The notes: generated by a model from the letters alone, not told the origin. 54,474 bases of DNA from Acidimicrobiaceae bacterium (GCA_026708645.1 JAPOUM010000016.1:1-54474), one strand, 5' to 3'. Positions 1-13,924 are shown, counted from the stretch's first letter. Numbers and translations: made by a program.

Positions 1-602
1 ACTACGAGCCCGGCCTGCGCCTCGAGCTGTCGCAGCGCGCCCAGGTGCTGGCGAGCATCCGGGACGCGCTCTTCGACCGCACCTATCGCCGATACTTCTC
101 GCACCAGAACGCTCCCCCGCATCCAGGACCCGCCACGAGCCCGGCTGTTCATCGTCACGGCCGCCATATGGTCGCCGCTCATCCGCTGGGTCGGATTTAT
201 CTGCGTCACGGCGCCGAAGCGCACCGCAGTCTCCTCTGGGCGCTGCTCGACTGCGTGGACGAGCGTCCGGTGATCAGCGTCTCGGGACTGCCGCCCGGCG
301 CCCGCGTCACCGTCATGCACCAGCGGCGCAGCAACCGCACCCTGATACACGCTCTCTACGCTCCGGTCGTGCAACGCGGCCGCGCGGTCGTGATCGACGA
401 TGTCGTGACTGTCGCAGGCGCCTCAGCGACGGTGCGCCTGGACCGTGAGGTCGTCGACGCATTCGACGCTGTGGGCGAAGCGCCGGTGGAACTCGAGCGC
501 CGCGCTGACGGCGCCGTGGCGTTCGCGCTGCCCACAATCGACATGCATGCCGTGGTCGTGCTCCGACACGGAGAGGGCGACGCTCAGATCGCGCATCAAT
601 AA
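1..602 (+). CDS. C-terminal fragment of a putative glycoside hydrolase (beta-galactosidase trimerisation-like)
   Basis: The reading frame is open from the left edge (codons start at base 3) to TAA at 600-602, so the 5' part is missing. A GTG at 45 is only the first internal start-like codon. The last 120 or so residues contain a stretch resembling the small beta-sandwich that closes putative glycosidases with a beta-galactosidase trimerisation domain: a verdict-like segment VSGLPPGARVTVMHQ, then RTLIHALYAPVVQRG, then alternating beta strands and a final VVVL strand. The family assignment rests on this C-terminal pattern only; no catalytic residues lie inside the window. It is followed after 237 bp by a sugar ABC transporter on the same strand, which fits a role in breaking down the carbohydrate that is then imported. 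A hypothetical protein of another family cannot be excluded. Confidence 0.5.
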   Translation, partial: YEPGLRLELSQRAQVLASIRDALFDRTYRRYFSHQNAPPHPGPATSPAVHRHGRHMVAAHPLGRIYLRHGAEAHRSLLWALLDCVDERPVISVSGLPPGARVTVMHQRRSNRTLIHALYAPVVQRGRAVVIDDVVTVAGASATVRLDREVVDAFDAVGEAPVELERRADGAVAFALPTIDMHAVVVLRHGEGDAQIAHQ

Positions 603-715
603 TCAGATGAATAAACATCTCTTTGCTTTGAATGAGCCCGTGCAGGTACTTTGGGCTGCAAACATCAGATGAATGATTTGAAAGCGGCTCATGCTGCGGC
701 TAACGTGAAGAGTCG

Positions 716-748
716 AGAAGGCAGCCAGAAGGCAGTCAGAAGGCACAG
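716..748 (+). repeat. 11-bp tandem repeat, three copies, in the ABC-transporter leader
   Basis: Three adjacent units of AGAAGGCAGYC occupy 716-726, 727-737 and 738-748, the last one slightly diverged. They lie about 100 bp before the TTG start of the ABC ATPase. Further upstream the 11-mer ATCAGATGAAT occurs twice, at 602-612 and 664-674, which could be a regulator half-site; that is speculation. No convincing promoter was found in 603-839. Confidence 0.6.
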
Positions 749-839
749 CGCGGAGAAGCGCTCTGCGGGGCTAACGGTGGCTGTGAAGAGAAGCTGCAGG
801 AACACGGCGAGCGGACGGTGCAGACGGTGAGGAGGCATT

Positions 840-2054
840 TTGCCCAGCTTGGCGCTTGAAGGGCTCACCAAGTCCTACGACGGCGCAACGGAGGCGGTCA
901 GCAAGGTGACGCTGACCGTGGCCGACGGCGAGTTCCTCGTGCTGCTGGGCCCTTCGGGCTGCGGCAAGTCGACGCTTCTGCGCATGATCGCAGGGCTTGA
1001 GACGGTGACCTCCGGCGAACTCAGCATCGACGGTCGCAGCGTCGCGAACGTGCATCCGCGCGACCGCGACATTGCGATGGTGTTCCAGAACTATGCGCTC
1101 TATCCGCACATGACGGTGCGCAAGAACCTGGCTTACCCGCTGAAGCTGGGCGGAGTGCCCAAGTCGGAGCGCAATGCGAGAGTCGAACAGACCGCCGCCC
1201 TGCTTGAAATCGACTCCGAACTCGAACGGCGCCCGGGTTCGCTGTCGGGCGGCCAGCGTCAGAGGGTGGCCATGGGTCGGGCTCTGGTGCGCGAGCCGTC
1301 GGTGTTCCTCATGGACGAACCGCTTTCGAACCTCGACGCCCGTCTGCGAATGCAGATGCGCAGCGAAATCTCGCAGATCCAGCGGAGGCTGGCCATCACC
1401 ACCGTATACGTCACCCACGATCAGGTGGAGGCCATGACCATGGCCGATCGGGTCGTTGTGATGAACAAGGGTCGAGTGCAGCAGATCGGAGAACCGACCG
1501 AGGTCTACGAGCATCCTGCCAACCTGTTCGTGGCCGGGTTCATCGGCTCGCCCCCCATGAACTTCTTCGGCGCGCGCTGCGCAGGAGGCGTCGTGACGGT
1601 CGCAGGCCGCGAGATCGCGCCGGCCGGCACTCTGGAAGCCGACTCTGCGGGATCTGTCACCGGCGTCGAGGCGGTCGTCGGAGTCAGACCCGAACAGATC
1701 CAATTCGGCGCCGCCGGGCCCGACGAATTGGCGATGGCCGGCAAGGTGGCCGCAGTGGAGACGCTCGGCGCAGAGACTCTGTGCCACGTCCAAGTCGATC
1801 TGCCCGGCGTGACAGTCGAGGCCGGAGAGGTGACGCAGGGCGACGCCGGCGCCAACTCGCTGCTGGTGCGCACACCGGGCAACCGCAGCGACCTCAGCGG
1901 CCAGGACGCAGAGTTGCGCGTCGCCGTCGGATCGCTGCATGTTTTCGATCCGTCCACTGGGAAGACCGTCGTCTCGCGCCACGGCACGCCGCGAGACGAG
2001 CCCCGCGGCAGCGAGGCCGAAAACCGCCGCGGCCTCGAGGACTCACAAACATGA
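840..2054 (+). CDS. CUT1-type carbohydrate ABC transporter, ATP-binding subunit (MalK/UgpC/MsmK family)
   Basis: 404-residue ATPase that would power sugar uptake with the two permeases that follow. Visible motifs in order: Walker [10 protein letters not shown] (37-45), Q-loop [11 protein letters not shown] with Gln83, signature LSGGQ (135-139), Walker B VFLMDE (155-160), D-loop SNLDA, and switch His193 in VTHDQ. After about residue 235 there is the TOBE/OB-type C-terminal domain typical of MalK-like subunits that energise several transporters. The start is TTG at 840, chosen because GAGGAG lies 6-8 bp upstream. The stop overlaps the next gene (ATGA), indicating translational coupling. The substrate is not evident; the neighbouring glycosidase fragment suggests an oligosaccharide. 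All catalytic residues are intact. Confidence 0.95.
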   Translation: MPSLALEGLTKSYDGATEAVSKVTLTVADGEFLVLLGPSGCGKSTLLRMIAGLETVTSGELSIDGRSVANVHPRDRDIAMVFQNYALYPHMTVRKNLAYPLKLGGVPKSERNARVEQTAALLEIDSELERRPGSLSGGQRQRVAMGRALVREPSVFLMDEPLSNLDARLRMQMRSEISQIQRRLAITTVYVTHDQVEAMTMADRVVVMNKGRVQQIGEPTEVYEHPANLFVAGFIGSPPMNFFGARCAGGVVTVAGREIAPAGTLEADSAGSVTGVEAVVGVRPEQIQFGAAGPDELAMAGKVAAVETLGAETLCHVQVDLPGVTVEAGEVTQGDAGANSLLVRTPGNRSDLSGQDAELRVAVGSLHVFDPSTGKTVVSRHGTPRDEPRGSEAENRRGLEDSQT

Positions 2055-2974
2055 GGTCGTCTCCGGCCGCCGGCGGCCCCGACGTCGGGCGACGGCTCAC
2101 CCGAAGGCCCGGCATCGGCGCCTTCGCCATCTTCTTCGGGCCGCTGATCGCGTTCTACGCCGTCTTCTACTTCTTCAGCGTGGGCTTTCTGATCCGCACG
2201 AGCTTTCAGAAGGTGTCGCTGTCGTTCCGCGACGCCACCAACGTCGGATTGGAGAACTATCGCCTGCTGATCGACGACCCGCGCTTCATCGACGCAGTCC
2301 GCAACAACCTGGTGTTCGCGGGCGTCGCCATCGTCGCCGCCATGACCATCGGCTTCTTCATATCCGTGGCGCTGTGGTCGGGAGTGCGCGGGCGCGCCCT
2401 GCTCTACGCCGTCTTCTTGCTTCCGACTCTGATGCCCATCGCGCTCATCGCCGCAGTCTTCCGCACGATGCTCGAGTCCCGATTCGGATCGATCAACGAG
2501 TTCCTGCGCGGCGTCGGCCTCGACGCGCTGGCGCAACGCTGGCTGATCGATCCCGACTTGGCTTACGGCGTCATCATGGTGATGTTCGTCTACCTGATCG
2601 GGCTGCCGATTCTCTACTACACATCCAACCTCTCGATCATCAACACCTCCGCATTGGAATCGGCGGTGCTCGACGGAGCGAACCCGTTGAGGCTCATGTC
2701 GCAGATCCTGTTCCCGATCATGAGGAACACGCACAAGACCGTGACCCTGTCGACGGTGCTCATGTCGTTCAGAGCTTTCGACATCGTGTTCTTCTCCACC
2801 GGCGGCGGGCCTGCGGGACGCACCGAAATCACCGGCACCTACGTCTACAACTACACGACGAGCGGCATCAAGGTCGGATTCGGTTCCGCGGCCGCCGTGC
2901 TGGTTCTGCTGGTGTCGCTGATCGTGTCGGCCGTGCAGTTGCGCATCTACCGCAGCGCGGGCGCCCAGCGATGA
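2051..2974 (+). CDS. Sugar ABC transporter permease (MalF-like)
   Basis: 307-residue inner-membrane permease. About six hydrophobic segments are visible, the first near residues 24-46 ([21 protein letters not shown]). The cytoplasmic EAA loop that contacts the ATPase is clear as [20 protein letters not shown]. The ATG at 2051 is favoured because it overlaps the ATPase stop in ATGA; the frame is open upstream as far as about 1781, but that part is antiparallel noise inside the ATPase gene. The protein is the first of a MalF/MalG-type pair, and its 3' end overlaps the next gene in another ATGA. The substrate is unknown. Confidence 0.93.
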   Translation: MRSSPAAGGPDVGRRLTRRPGIGAFAIFFGPLIAFYAVFYFFSVGFLIRTSFQKVSLSFRDATNVGLENYRLLIDDPRFIDAVRNNLVFAGVAIVAAMTIGFFISVALWSGVRGRALLYAVFLLPTLMPIALIAAVFRTMLESRFGSINEFLRGVGLDALAQRWLIDPDLAYGVIMVMFVYLIGLPILYYTSNLSIINTSALESAVLDGANPLRLMSQILFPIMRNTHKTVTLSTVLMSFRAFDIVFFSTGGGPAGRTEITGTYVYNYTTSGIKVGFGSAAAVLVLLVSLIVSAVQLRIYRSAGAQR

Positions 2975-3834
2975 TGCGGCTGACCGGCCGTCGCCGCGCG
3001 GCCGCGGGCCGGGATTCCGAGGATCGTCTCTACCGGTCGCGGCTCGATCGCACGATCATGACGACACTGCTGATCGCCATGGCCGTGCTGTGGCTGGTGC
3101 CGATCGCGTCAGCCATCGACCGGGCGCTGGTCTTCAACGGATGGCGCAACTTCTCTGAAGTGATAACCGGTGACATCGGCGGGATAACGCTGTGGCAGAC
3201 CTACTGGAACTCCTTCGCGATCGCTGCGCTTCACGCGGTCATGGTGATCGCCGTCTCGAGCCTGGCCGGCTACGGGTTCGCCAAGTTCGAGTTCCGGGGC
3301 AAAGAACTCATGTATTACGTGACGCTCGTGTTCTTGGCGGTGCCTGCGACCTCCGTGCTCGTCCCGCTGTTCTTCATCACCAGAGAACTCGACCTGCGCG
3401 ACACTTATCTGGGGGTGGCCATGGCCGAAGCCTCCTTGACGATGCCTTTCGGCGTGCTGCTGATGCGCAATTTCGCCGACACGATTCCTGACACTTACAT
3501 CGAGGCGGCCTCGATGGACGGCGCTTCGCACCTGCGAACATTCAGCGGGGTGTTCCTGCCGATGAGCAGACCCGCCCTGTTGAGCCTGGGCAGTCTGTCG
3601 GTGATGTGGTCGCTTCAGGATTTCCTCTTCCCTGCGCTGCTTTTGAGCGACCACGGCAAGACCACCGCCGCGCAGGCCGTCTTCCGCTTCAAGGAGTATC
3701 TGGCGGTCACGCCCGACGACATCGGCAAATACAACGCCAGCCTCGTCCTGCTGGCCGTGCCCGCCCTGGTCGTCGTGGTGGCCAGTCTGAGGTTCATCAC
3801 ACGCGGCCTCGCGGCAGGAGGGATCAAAGAATGA
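2971..3834 (+). CDS. Sugar ABC transporter permease (MalG-like)
   Basis: 287-residue permease, second of the pair. The ATG at 2971 overlaps the stop of the preceding permease. A cytoplasmic Arg-rich N-terminus precedes TM1 (about residues 29-48); about six TM segments follow. The EAA loop reads EAASMDGASHLRTFSGVFLP, with the conserved G at the expected distance. The extra frame upstream of 2971 is not real coding sequence. With the ATPase and upstream permease it forms a complete CUT1 core, lacking only the binding protein, which is encoded on the opposite strand at 5075-6496. Confidence 0.93.
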   Translation: MMRLTGRRRAAAGRDSEDRLYRSRLDRTIMTTLLIAMAVLWLVPIASAIDRALVFNGWRNFSEVITGDIGGITLWQTYWNSFAIAALHAVMVIAVSSLAGYGFAKFEFRGKELMYYVTLVFLAVPATSVLVPLFFITRELDLRDTYLGVAMAEASLTMPFGVLLMRNFADTIPDTYIEAASMDGASHLRTFSGVFLPMSRPALLSLGSLSVMWSLQDFLFPALLLSDHGKTTAAQAVFRFKEYLAVTPDDIGKYNASLVLLAVPALVVVVASLRFITRGLAAGGIKE

Positions 3835-3918
3835 ACGATCGGATTCCGCGGCGAGGCATCGTTTCGGGCCGCCCGAGCGTAGCGCAGTCGTCGACTGGGC
3901 TCTAACAACTAGGCTCTA

Positions 3919-4830
3919 ATGGTGAATGTCGAGCCTGTAGCGCCTGTCGACGGACGCCGCAGCCAAGCCGAGCGAGCCACAACGTCGCTCGCCTCTGCAT
4001 TCAAGCAGCCCGAAGGGTCTGCCGACAGTGGATCAGCAACCGACCGCACCATCGGCGGGATCGTGGCGATGATCGGCGCCGGCGAGTTGGCACCGGCGAG
4101 CAGGCTGCCCCCCGAAGGAGAACTCGCGGCGCTCATGGGCGTGTCGAGAGGATCGCTGCGCGAAGCAGTGCGAGTGCTGGCGCATCTCGGGATCTTGGAC
4201 GTGCGGGTCGGAGACGGCACCTACGTCACCGATCTCGACGGCACCACCCTGCTGCGCGGCTTCGGTCTGCTCGGCGAAGTCGCCAACGAGCAGACCGCTC
4301 TGGAGATATTCGAGATCCGGCGCATCCTGGAATCGGCGGCCGCGGCCATAGCGGCGTCCCGGATCACCGACGAGCAGCTCGAGCAGCTCGGAGCTCATCT
4401 CGACGAGTTGCGTGCCGAGAGCGACTGCGACAGGTTCGTGCGGCTCGACATCCAATTCCACGACATGGTCGCAGCCGCGACAGGCAATGTGTCACTGCGA
4501 ATGCTCTGCTCGTCCTTCTCGGCTCGAACGCAGCGAGCCCGGCTGACGAGGGTTCAGAACTCCGATGAGATCCGGGCCCGGTCAACCGTCGAGCACGACG
4601 ACATCTTCCGCCACATCAAGGATCGGGAGCCGCTGCTTGCCGGAGCGGCCGCCATGTCGCACGTCGCCAATGTGGAACGCTGGCTGCGCCACGAACTCTT
4701 CAACGCCGACAGCGTCGTCGCCGGCCGCGAAGAAGACGACGCGAGCCGCGCTGCGACCGAAGACGGCCACAGCGGCGACAGCGGTGACATCATTGACAGC
4801 GGTGACATCAAGAACCACGCGGCGGCTTAG
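3919..4830 (+). CDS. FadR-type GntR transcriptional regulator (wHTH-FCD)
   Basis: 303-residue DNA-binding regulator. After a variable N-terminal tail of about 45 residues there is a GntR winged helix-turn-helix: LPPEGELAALMGVSRGSLREA (recognition helix) followed by the wing GDGTYV. The remainder is an all-helical FCD ligand domain with the usual metal-ligand positions: D and H in DIQFHDMV, H in EHDDIFRHI and H in AAMSHVANVERWL. The last 45 residues are acidic and low in complexity (repeated SGDI). Position next to the transporter operon suggests it controls sugar genes in response to a small acid or sugar, which is inference. It starts 84 bp after the permease and could be in the same transcript. 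Confidence 0.9.
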   Translation: MVNVEPVAPVDGRRSQAERATTSLASAFKQPEGSADSGSATDRTIGGIVAMIGAGELAPASRLPPEGELAALMGVSRGSLREAVRVLAHLGILDVRVGDGTYVTDLDGTTLLRGFGLLGEVANEQTALEIFEIRRILESAAAAIAASRITDEQLEQLGAHLDELRAESDCDRFVRLDIQFHDMVAAATGNVSLRMLCSSFSARTQRARLTRVQNSDEIRARSTVEHDDIFRHIKDREPLLAGAAAMSHVANVERWLRHELFNADSVVAGREEDDASRAATEDGHSGDSGDIIDSGDIKNHAAA

Positions 4831-5074
4831 CTCGACACGGCGAGCAGCTGAGCCTCGGCTGTCATCTGATCCCTGAGGGCTGAGGCTCACCGCCGAGAGG
4901 CTCCGCAAAGCCAGCAGTTCGTTCAAGACTGCGGCGTCCGCCGGTTCGCTGACAGTGGCATCGGTCTCAGCGACTTAGACGGAGCACCAGAATCCGGCGC
5001 CCTCCGGCCTGCGCCGCGGAATCATCGCAGCGACGCAGGCCGGGGGCTGCCGAGAAGGAGGCGCCGGAACGTGC

Positions 5075-6496
5075 TCAGCCGACGTTGGAGTAGCGCCCGC
5101 TCTCCCATTCGTCTTGCAGGAACTCGACTTGGTCCGACACGGACGTGCCGCTGATGATGCTGTCGATAACAGCGTCTCCGGCCGCGGCGGAGAAGTCGGA
5201 GACATTGTTGCGGTCACTGCCCGGGCTGGTGAGAACGGCTGAGATCGAGTCGTAGCCGGCGGCGGCTCGATCAGTGCTGAATACCGCGTCGGCTGGAATG
5301 GCGTAACCGGCACGCGCAGGCACGACGGGCAGGTCTGTCACCCACAGGTCGACGCCGTCGCCGCTGGTGACGTACTCGATGAAGCGAACCGCTTCGGCTT
5401 TGTGCTCGGAGTTGCTGGGCACCGACAGCCCCACTTCGATGAATGCGCGAATCGAGTGCTCGCCGCCGTCGGTGAGCAGAGGCAGAGGCGAAGCCGTCAC
5501 GTTCGACAAGGCGATCCCGTTGGAGTCGCGGAACGGCTCAGAGAGGATGCCGGACTCCCAGGTGCCTTGCAGGAACATCACGGCCTCGCCGGACTGGAAC
5601 ACCTCGATGGCCCTGCCGTAATCCAAGTCGAGCACGTCCTGGCTGAAGATCCCCTCATCGAAAGCCGAGGTGACGGCTTCGAAAGCTGCGGCGTAAGTCG
5701 AACTGTTCCAAGCGCCGCCGGCGTCGTAACGGACCGAGTTGAAGAAGCCCGGCTCGATCTGCTCGGTCACGGTGAGCACGATCTCGTCGAGGAACCAGTT
5801 GTCCCCGGTGAACGAGATCGGCAGCAGATCAGGCCGCTGCGACTCGACGGACTCGACGAAAGCTTTGAGATCGGCGCGTGTGCTGGGGACTTCCAGCCCG
5901 AGCTCGTCGAGCAGGTCGACGTTGTAGTAGGCGGCGGCTGAACCCAAAAAGCCCATCGGAGCGATGTAGAGCTCTCCATCGTCGGCGAGCACCCGAGACT
6001 GCGAGAACGCCGCCGGCACCAGCGTCTCCTCCAGAGGCGCCGAAGCATGCTGATCGAACAGCGGAGCGAGCGGGTCGAGGTCGGGCTTCACGAGGTTGAC
6101 CATGGTCGACGTCTGCACAGCCGCGATGTCGATCGTGTCGCCTGAGGTGAGCGCCAGAGGGAGCCGGTCCTGGTAGGCGACGTTCTGGAAGAGGCTGATC
6201 TCGACGTTGATGTCGGGGTTCGCCGCCTCGAATCCGTCGATCACCCGCTGCCAGGTTCCCTCCGAGGGGAACCATGTCCAGAACTGCAAAGTGACGGGCT
6301 CGGCGGCTTCGGGCTCGGGCTCGGCGGGGGCAGCCGCGGATTCATCCGGGCTGCTGTCAGGCTCGGCGGGAGCGTCCGTGTCCGCCGCTTGACTCGCAGC
6401 AGCGCCCGTGTCGCTGTCGGATTCGTCGTCGCCGCAGGCCGCAGCAACCATCGCGAACGCCAGCATCAGCGACATCAGAATTGTGAGCTTTTTCAT
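5075..6496 (-). CDS. Extracellular sugar-binding lipoprotein (ABC solute-binding family 1)
   Basis: 473-residue lipoprotein. A type II signal peptide ends in the lipobox VAAAC with Cys21, followed by a long Asp/Glu/Pro/Ala linker (to about residue 70). The mature part resembles CUT1 binding proteins: VTLQFWTWFPSEGTWQRVIDGFEAANPDINVE is the classic first lobe, and DVLDLDYGRAIEVFQSGEAVMFLQGTWESG is the hinge/second-lobe signature. ATG at 6496 has AGGAG about 6 bp upstream. It is almost certainly the binding partner of the transporter at 840-3834, but is transcribed convergently with it and with the GntR gene, so its expression is set separately. A strong-looking promoter lies 66 bp upstream of the start. 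Confidence 0.93.
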   Translation of the reverse strand: MKKLTILMSLMLAFAMVAAACGDDESDSDTGAAASQAADTDAPAEPDSSPDESAAAPAEPEPEAAEPVTLQFWTWFPSEGTWQRVIDGFEAANPDINVEISLFQNVAYQDRLPLALTSGDTIDIAAVQTSTMVNLVKPDLDPLAPLFDQHASAPLEETLVPAAFSQSRVLADDGELYIAPMGFLGSAAAYYNVDLLDELGLEVPSTRADLKAFVESVESQRPDLLPISFTGDNWFLDEIVLTVTEQIEPGFFNSVRYDAGGAWNSSTYAAAFEAVTSAFDEGIFSQDVLDLDYGRAIEVFQSGEAVMFLQGTWESGILSEPFRDSNGIALSNVTASPLPLLTDGGEHSIRAFIEVGLSVPSNSEHKAEAVRFIEYVTSGDGVDLWVTDLPVVPARAGYAIPADAVFSTDRAAAGYDSISAVLTSPGSDRNNVSDFSAAAGDAVIDSIISGTSVSDQVEFLQDEWESGRYSNVG

Positions 6497-6561
6497 TTCG
6501 CTCTCCTATCGTGTGAAATTGATCCAGGCGCAAGCCGTAGCGAACTGGCCCAAGAATGTCG

Positions 6562-6590
6562 AGTATAACTCTGATCTTTGAGGCCGTCAA
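6562..6590 (-). promoter_or_regulatory. Sigma70-type promoter of the solute-binding protein gene
   Basis: On the minus strand TTGACG (6590-6585) and TATACT (6567-6562) are separated by exactly 17 bp, a near-consensus housekeeping promoter. Transcription would start about 60 nt before the ATG at 6496. The -35 box is embedded in a GGCC-TTGA-CGGCC arrangement that might be an operator overlapping the promoter; that part is speculation. Confidence 0.75.
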
Positions 6591-6835
6591 GGCCGCTTAT
6601 ATGGCTGTCACAGGCTCTAAAGCGGATCAGACATAGGAGTAATAAGCAGTTCTCCGCGAATCGAAGTGCAGCGAGAGCGAAACGTCGAAGAGGCGAGACA
6701 GCGAGAGGGCACAGAGCGCGCCAAGGCCTCCCGAGCGGGCGAGATCGTGCGGGCAGCCGCCCGAGACGATCTTCAGTGACGCCCCGGACGCCCCGGCCGA
6801 GGACAACGCCTCTCGCTGGCAGACAGTCCTGCCCC

Positions 6836-6935
6836 GACCCCGAACGCGAAGACTCTCCACCCCCAGCGTGTCCGACGTGGTGAGCCGCCACCTGCTGCCG
6901 GAGCTGACCCCGAACGCGAAGACTCCCCCCCCCCC
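6836..6935. repeat. Spaced 20-bp direct repeat followed by a run of 11 C
   Basis: GACCCCGAACGCGAAGACTC occurs at 6836-6855 and again at 6906-6925, 70 bp apart; the second copy runs straight into 11 consecutive C (6925-6935). The region 6497-7009 has no convincing gene on either strand. It holds the promoter of the binding-protein gene at its left end and this repeat pair, which lies just past the 3' end of the hydrolase gene. In minus-strand sense the homopolymer is poly-G. Confidence 0.8.
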
Positions 6936-7009
6936 AGCCCCCGCAGACTGGGGCGAGCATCAGCCCGCAAGGGACCTGATGGGTCCAGTCGCGTTGTTCG
7001 GCGGGGGGT

Positions 7010-7645
7010 TCAGAGGACTCCGGCTAGCCACTCGCGGGCGTCGATCATCATTTCGATGGTCTGGCTGTGAGCCATGTCGTAGACGTGATGCCGCAGATCC
7101 CAGCCGCCGCCGGCGAGGGCTGAGATCACCTCTTTGGGCTGATCCGGGCCGATGACGAGGTCGCGGGCGCCCCATTGGAACAGCGCCGGCCGGCCGTCGC
7201 CGCCGGACAGGTCGAGTTCGAGTCCCGGTGCTCTCGGCAGGCCGCAGCAGATCGCCCACACGCCGGCGTAACGAGGGCCTCCGGGTCGTCCGGCCAGTGC
7301 CAGCGACAGGTAGCCGCCTTGGCTGAAACCGCCCACGACGCAACGCTCGAGCGGCACGCCCGCCTTGTCGGCCTCGCCCGCGATGAACGACTCGAGCTTC
7401 TCGAACGACGGCACCAGCTGCGAGACGTCGGCCTTGAAGGTGTCGAGGTCGATGCTCCACCAGCCCGCTCCGTCGCCGTCGGGCATGTCGATCGGCCCCC
7501 GCGGCGCAATGGCGGTGAAGCGCTCGTCCGGGTCGATCAGCGGCACGTAGGCGGCGAGGTGATGCTGCTCGGCGGTGTAGCCGTGCATCAAGAAGAGCAG
7601 ACGGTCGGCGCCGTCGCGGTCGATCCGGTATTGGGTCAATGGCAT
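7010..7645 (-). CDS. Alpha/beta-hydrolase, carboxylesterase/phospholipase family
   Basis: 211-residue cytoplasmic serine hydrolase of the Abhydrolase_2 (acyl-protein-thioesterase/carboxylesterase) group. The oxyanion region is LLFLMHGYTAEQHH, the nucleophile elbow is GFSQGG, the acid is probably the Asp in WGARDLVIG, and the base His is in DMAHSQT. The ATG at 7645 was chosen over a longer frame to 7732 because a perfect AGGAGG lies 9 bp upstream and the family usually begins just before this point. Substrate is not predictable; small acyl esters are typical. It lies 179 bp from, and in the same orientation as, the alcohol dehydrogenase gene. Confidence 0.88.
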   Translation of the reverse strand: MPLTQYRIDRDGADRLLFLMHGYTAEQHHLAAYVPLIDPDERFTAIAPRGPIDMPDGDGAGWWSIDLDTFKADVSQLVPSFEKLESFIAGEADKAGVPLERCVVGGFSQGGYLSLALAGRPGGPRYAGVWAICCGLPRAPGLELDLSGGDGRPALFQWGARDLVIGPDQPKEVISALAGGGWDLRHHVYDMAHSQTIEMMIDAREWLAGVL

Positions 7646-7824
7646 GGCACGACACCTCCTGCGCAACCGAGTCGGTAAAACTGCATCAAGCGGTTCATGG
7701 AGCGCGCCGACTGCGCCGCGAACCCCCCACAAAAAGCCGGCACAAACGAATCAAACAACACGACTACAGCACACGCAAACACCACCGCCGCAAACTGTCA
7801 CCGCTGCCGCCCATCGGAATGCAA

Positions 7825-9012
7825 CTACATCGCCAGTTCGTAGAGCGCGCCGACCTCTTCGCGGCTCGGGTAGCGCGGCGTGTTCAAGATGATGAGGTCG
7901 CGCAGCGCGTCGGTGGTGAGCGCGTCGATGTCTCGTGCCGCAGCGCCGAGGTCGCTCAGACGGAGGTTCGTTCCGACGGTCGCGGACAGCTTCTCGACCG
8001 CCTCGATCGCGGCCAGCGGGTCGTGGTCGGCGCCAAGCGCCGCGCCGACGTCGGCGTAGCGGTCTGAGACGGCCTCAAGGTTGAACCGCATGACGTGCGG
8101 CAGCATGGTGGCGAGCGTCTGTCCGTGCGCCGCTCCGAAAAGAGCCGAGACGGGGTGGCCGGTCGCGTGGACGAGCCCCAGCAGCGGGCCCGACGAGAAG
8201 GCGCGGCCCGCGAGATGCGAGGCGACCTGCATCTGCGACCGAGCTTCGACGTCGCTGCCGTCGGCGACCGCTTCAGGGAGCCAGCGCCCGGTGAGCCGGA
8301 TCGCCTGCAGAGCGAGGCCGTCGGCGTAAGGGTTGGATGCGGTGGACGTGTAGGCCTCGATGGCATGGGTCAAGGCGTCCATGCCGCACACCGCGGTGAC
8401 GCCCGGCGGGAGCCCCACGGTGAGCAGCGGGTCGAGCACTACGGCGCGCGGCTGCACGTCCGGGTTGATGAAAGTCAGCTTGCGGTGGTCCTCGCTTCGG
8501 GTGATGAGGCCTCCGCCGTTGGTCTCAGAAGCCGTGCCGGAGGTGGTGGGCACGGCGATCGTGGGCAGGCACGGCGCGCTGAGGACAGCCGCGGGCGCCA
8601 GCGTGGCGAAGTCGATCTGGTCGGCGTCGTCGAGCTCGGGCGAGAAGGCGAGCGAAGTGTCTTCGATTCCCGACGGCGCGGCCATGGCGATGTACTTGCC
8701 GCAGTCCATCACGGAGCCGCCGCCGACGAGCACGATCACAGCGTCGTCGATGCCGAAACCTCGCAGCGCTTCGACTCCGGCGGCGACGTTGGCGTCGGTC
8801 GGGTTCGGGTCGACGCCGACGAACGTCGTCCATTCGATACCGTCTCGGGTGAGGGCGTCGGTGACCGTGTCGAGGACGCCGGCGTCGCGCACCCCCGGGT
8901 CGCTCACCACGAAGCAGCGGCTTCCGTGTGCCCTGACATGCCCGGCGAGCCCGGCGACGCTGCCCTCTCCCACGGCAGTGACAGGCATGGGCTCAAGCGT
9001 GAATGCGTTCAT
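7825..9012 (-). CDS. Iron-containing alcohol dehydrogenase family protein
   Basis: 395-residue NAD(P)-dependent dehydrogenase of the type III (Fe-ADH) family. N-terminal Rossmann-like half with the dinucleotide motif GGGSVMDCGK (about 98-107), then VPTTSGTASETN. The metal-binding C-terminal half shows the ligand set: an Asp in the DPLLTVGLP/CGMDALTHAIEAY region, the His in LTHAIEAY, and the two His of GLVHATGHPVSALFGAAHG. ATG at 9012 with GGGAGG about 10 bp upstream. Family members oxidise or reduce short alcohols, lactaldehyde or propanediol. Lactaldehyde reduction would be attractive in a fucose-using organism, but the sequence alone does not decide this. It lies downstream of atpC with 55 bp between them. 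Confidence 0.9.
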   Translation of the reverse strand: MNAFTLEPMPVTAVGEGSVAGLAGHVRAHGSRCFVVSDPGVRDAGVLDTVTDALTRDGIEWTTFVGVDPNPTDANVAAGVEALRGFGIDDAVIVLVGGGSVMDCGKYIAMAAPSGIEDTSLAFSPELDDADQIDFATLAPAAVLSAPCLPTIAVPTTSGTASETNGGGLITRSEDHRKLTFINPDVQPRAVVLDPLLTVGLPPGVTAVCGMDALTHAIEAYTSTASNPYADGLALQAIRLTGRWLPEAVADGSDVEARSQMQVASHLAGRAFSSGPLLGLVHATGHPVSALFGAAHGQTLATMLPHVMRFNLEAVSDRYADVGAALGADHDPLAAIEAVEKLSATVGTNLRLSDLGAAARDIDALTTDALRDLIILNTPRYPSREEVGALYELAM

Positions 9013-9067
9013 CTTTTCGGCGCCTCCCAGAGGCCGGACGGATCGGAAAAGGGTCAGACGGGCAGGG

Positions 9068-9475
9068 TCAGGCGGAGGCGGAGGCGGCCACCCGCAGGCG
9101 CAGTTCGGCTCGCTCCAGCGCTTCGAGGGCCGCGGCGTCGTCGGGATCAGCCTTGAGTGCCCCGCCGGCGCGGTCGCGTGCCTTTTCGGCTCGCGACACG
9201 TCGATCTCGCCGGCCGCTTCTGACACGTCGGAGAGGATGGTCACCTTGTTGTGGCTGACCTCCACGAAGCCGCGGTGAACCGCGAAGCTGTCGCGTTCAC
9301 CGCCGGCGCGCAGCACGTCCACCGACCATGTCGCCAGCACCCCCAGGAAGGGCACATGCCCGGCCTGGAACGCTATGTCGCCTTCTTCGGCGGTGCGCAC
9401 TATCACCATCTCGGCAGCGCCGGAGTAGCTGACCTCCTCGGGCGACACCAGCTCGACAGCCAGTTCGACAGCCAT
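9068..9475 (-). CDS. atpC: ATP synthase F1 epsilon subunit
   Basis: About 135 residues; central-stalk subunit that couples rotation and can inhibit ATP hydrolysis. N-terminal beta-sandwich with the typical VELVSPEEVSYSGAAEMVIVRTAEEGDIAFQAGHVPFLGVL, followed by a short C-terminal helical hairpin (SRAEKARDRAGGAL...EALERAELRLRVA). Two starts are possible: ATG at 9475, just after the atpD stop (TGACATG), or GTG at 9484, overlapping atpD and closer to GGAG. The ATG gives the more usual N-terminus. Last gene of the ATP synthase operon. Confidence 0.93.
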   Translation of the reverse strand: MAVELAVELVSPEEVSYSGAAEMVIVRTAEEGDIAFQAGHVPFLGVLATWSVDVLRAGGERDSFAVHRGFVEVSHNKVTILSDVSEAAGEIDVSRAEKARDRAGGALKADPDDAAALEALERAELRLRVAASASA

Positions 9476-9476
9476 G

Positions 9477-12043
<2,567 letters not shown>

Positions 12044-12175
12044 GCCTCGGCCTCTACTTCCCCGTCACCGGTGTCGTCCGCACTTGCAAAACCCCAGCCT
12101 TCAACTCTCAGCCCCAGCTCTCAACGTCTCAGTTCTCAGTGTCAGTGTCAGTGTCTCGGTTCTCAACGCGCGCCT

Positions 12176-13852
<1,677 letters not shown>

Positions 13853-13924
13853 GTCAGATGGTCCGTCCTATGGTCCTGATCCTGGTCCTGATCCGTTCTC
13901 AGTGTTCGCCGGCGGGCGCCCGGC

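Noticed and set aside
4849..4889. Inverted repeat TGAGCCTC...GAGGCTCA between convergent gntR and the binding-protein gene, considered as a terminator
   Set aside because: The loop is 25 nt and there is no U tract; may be chance in GC-rich DNA.
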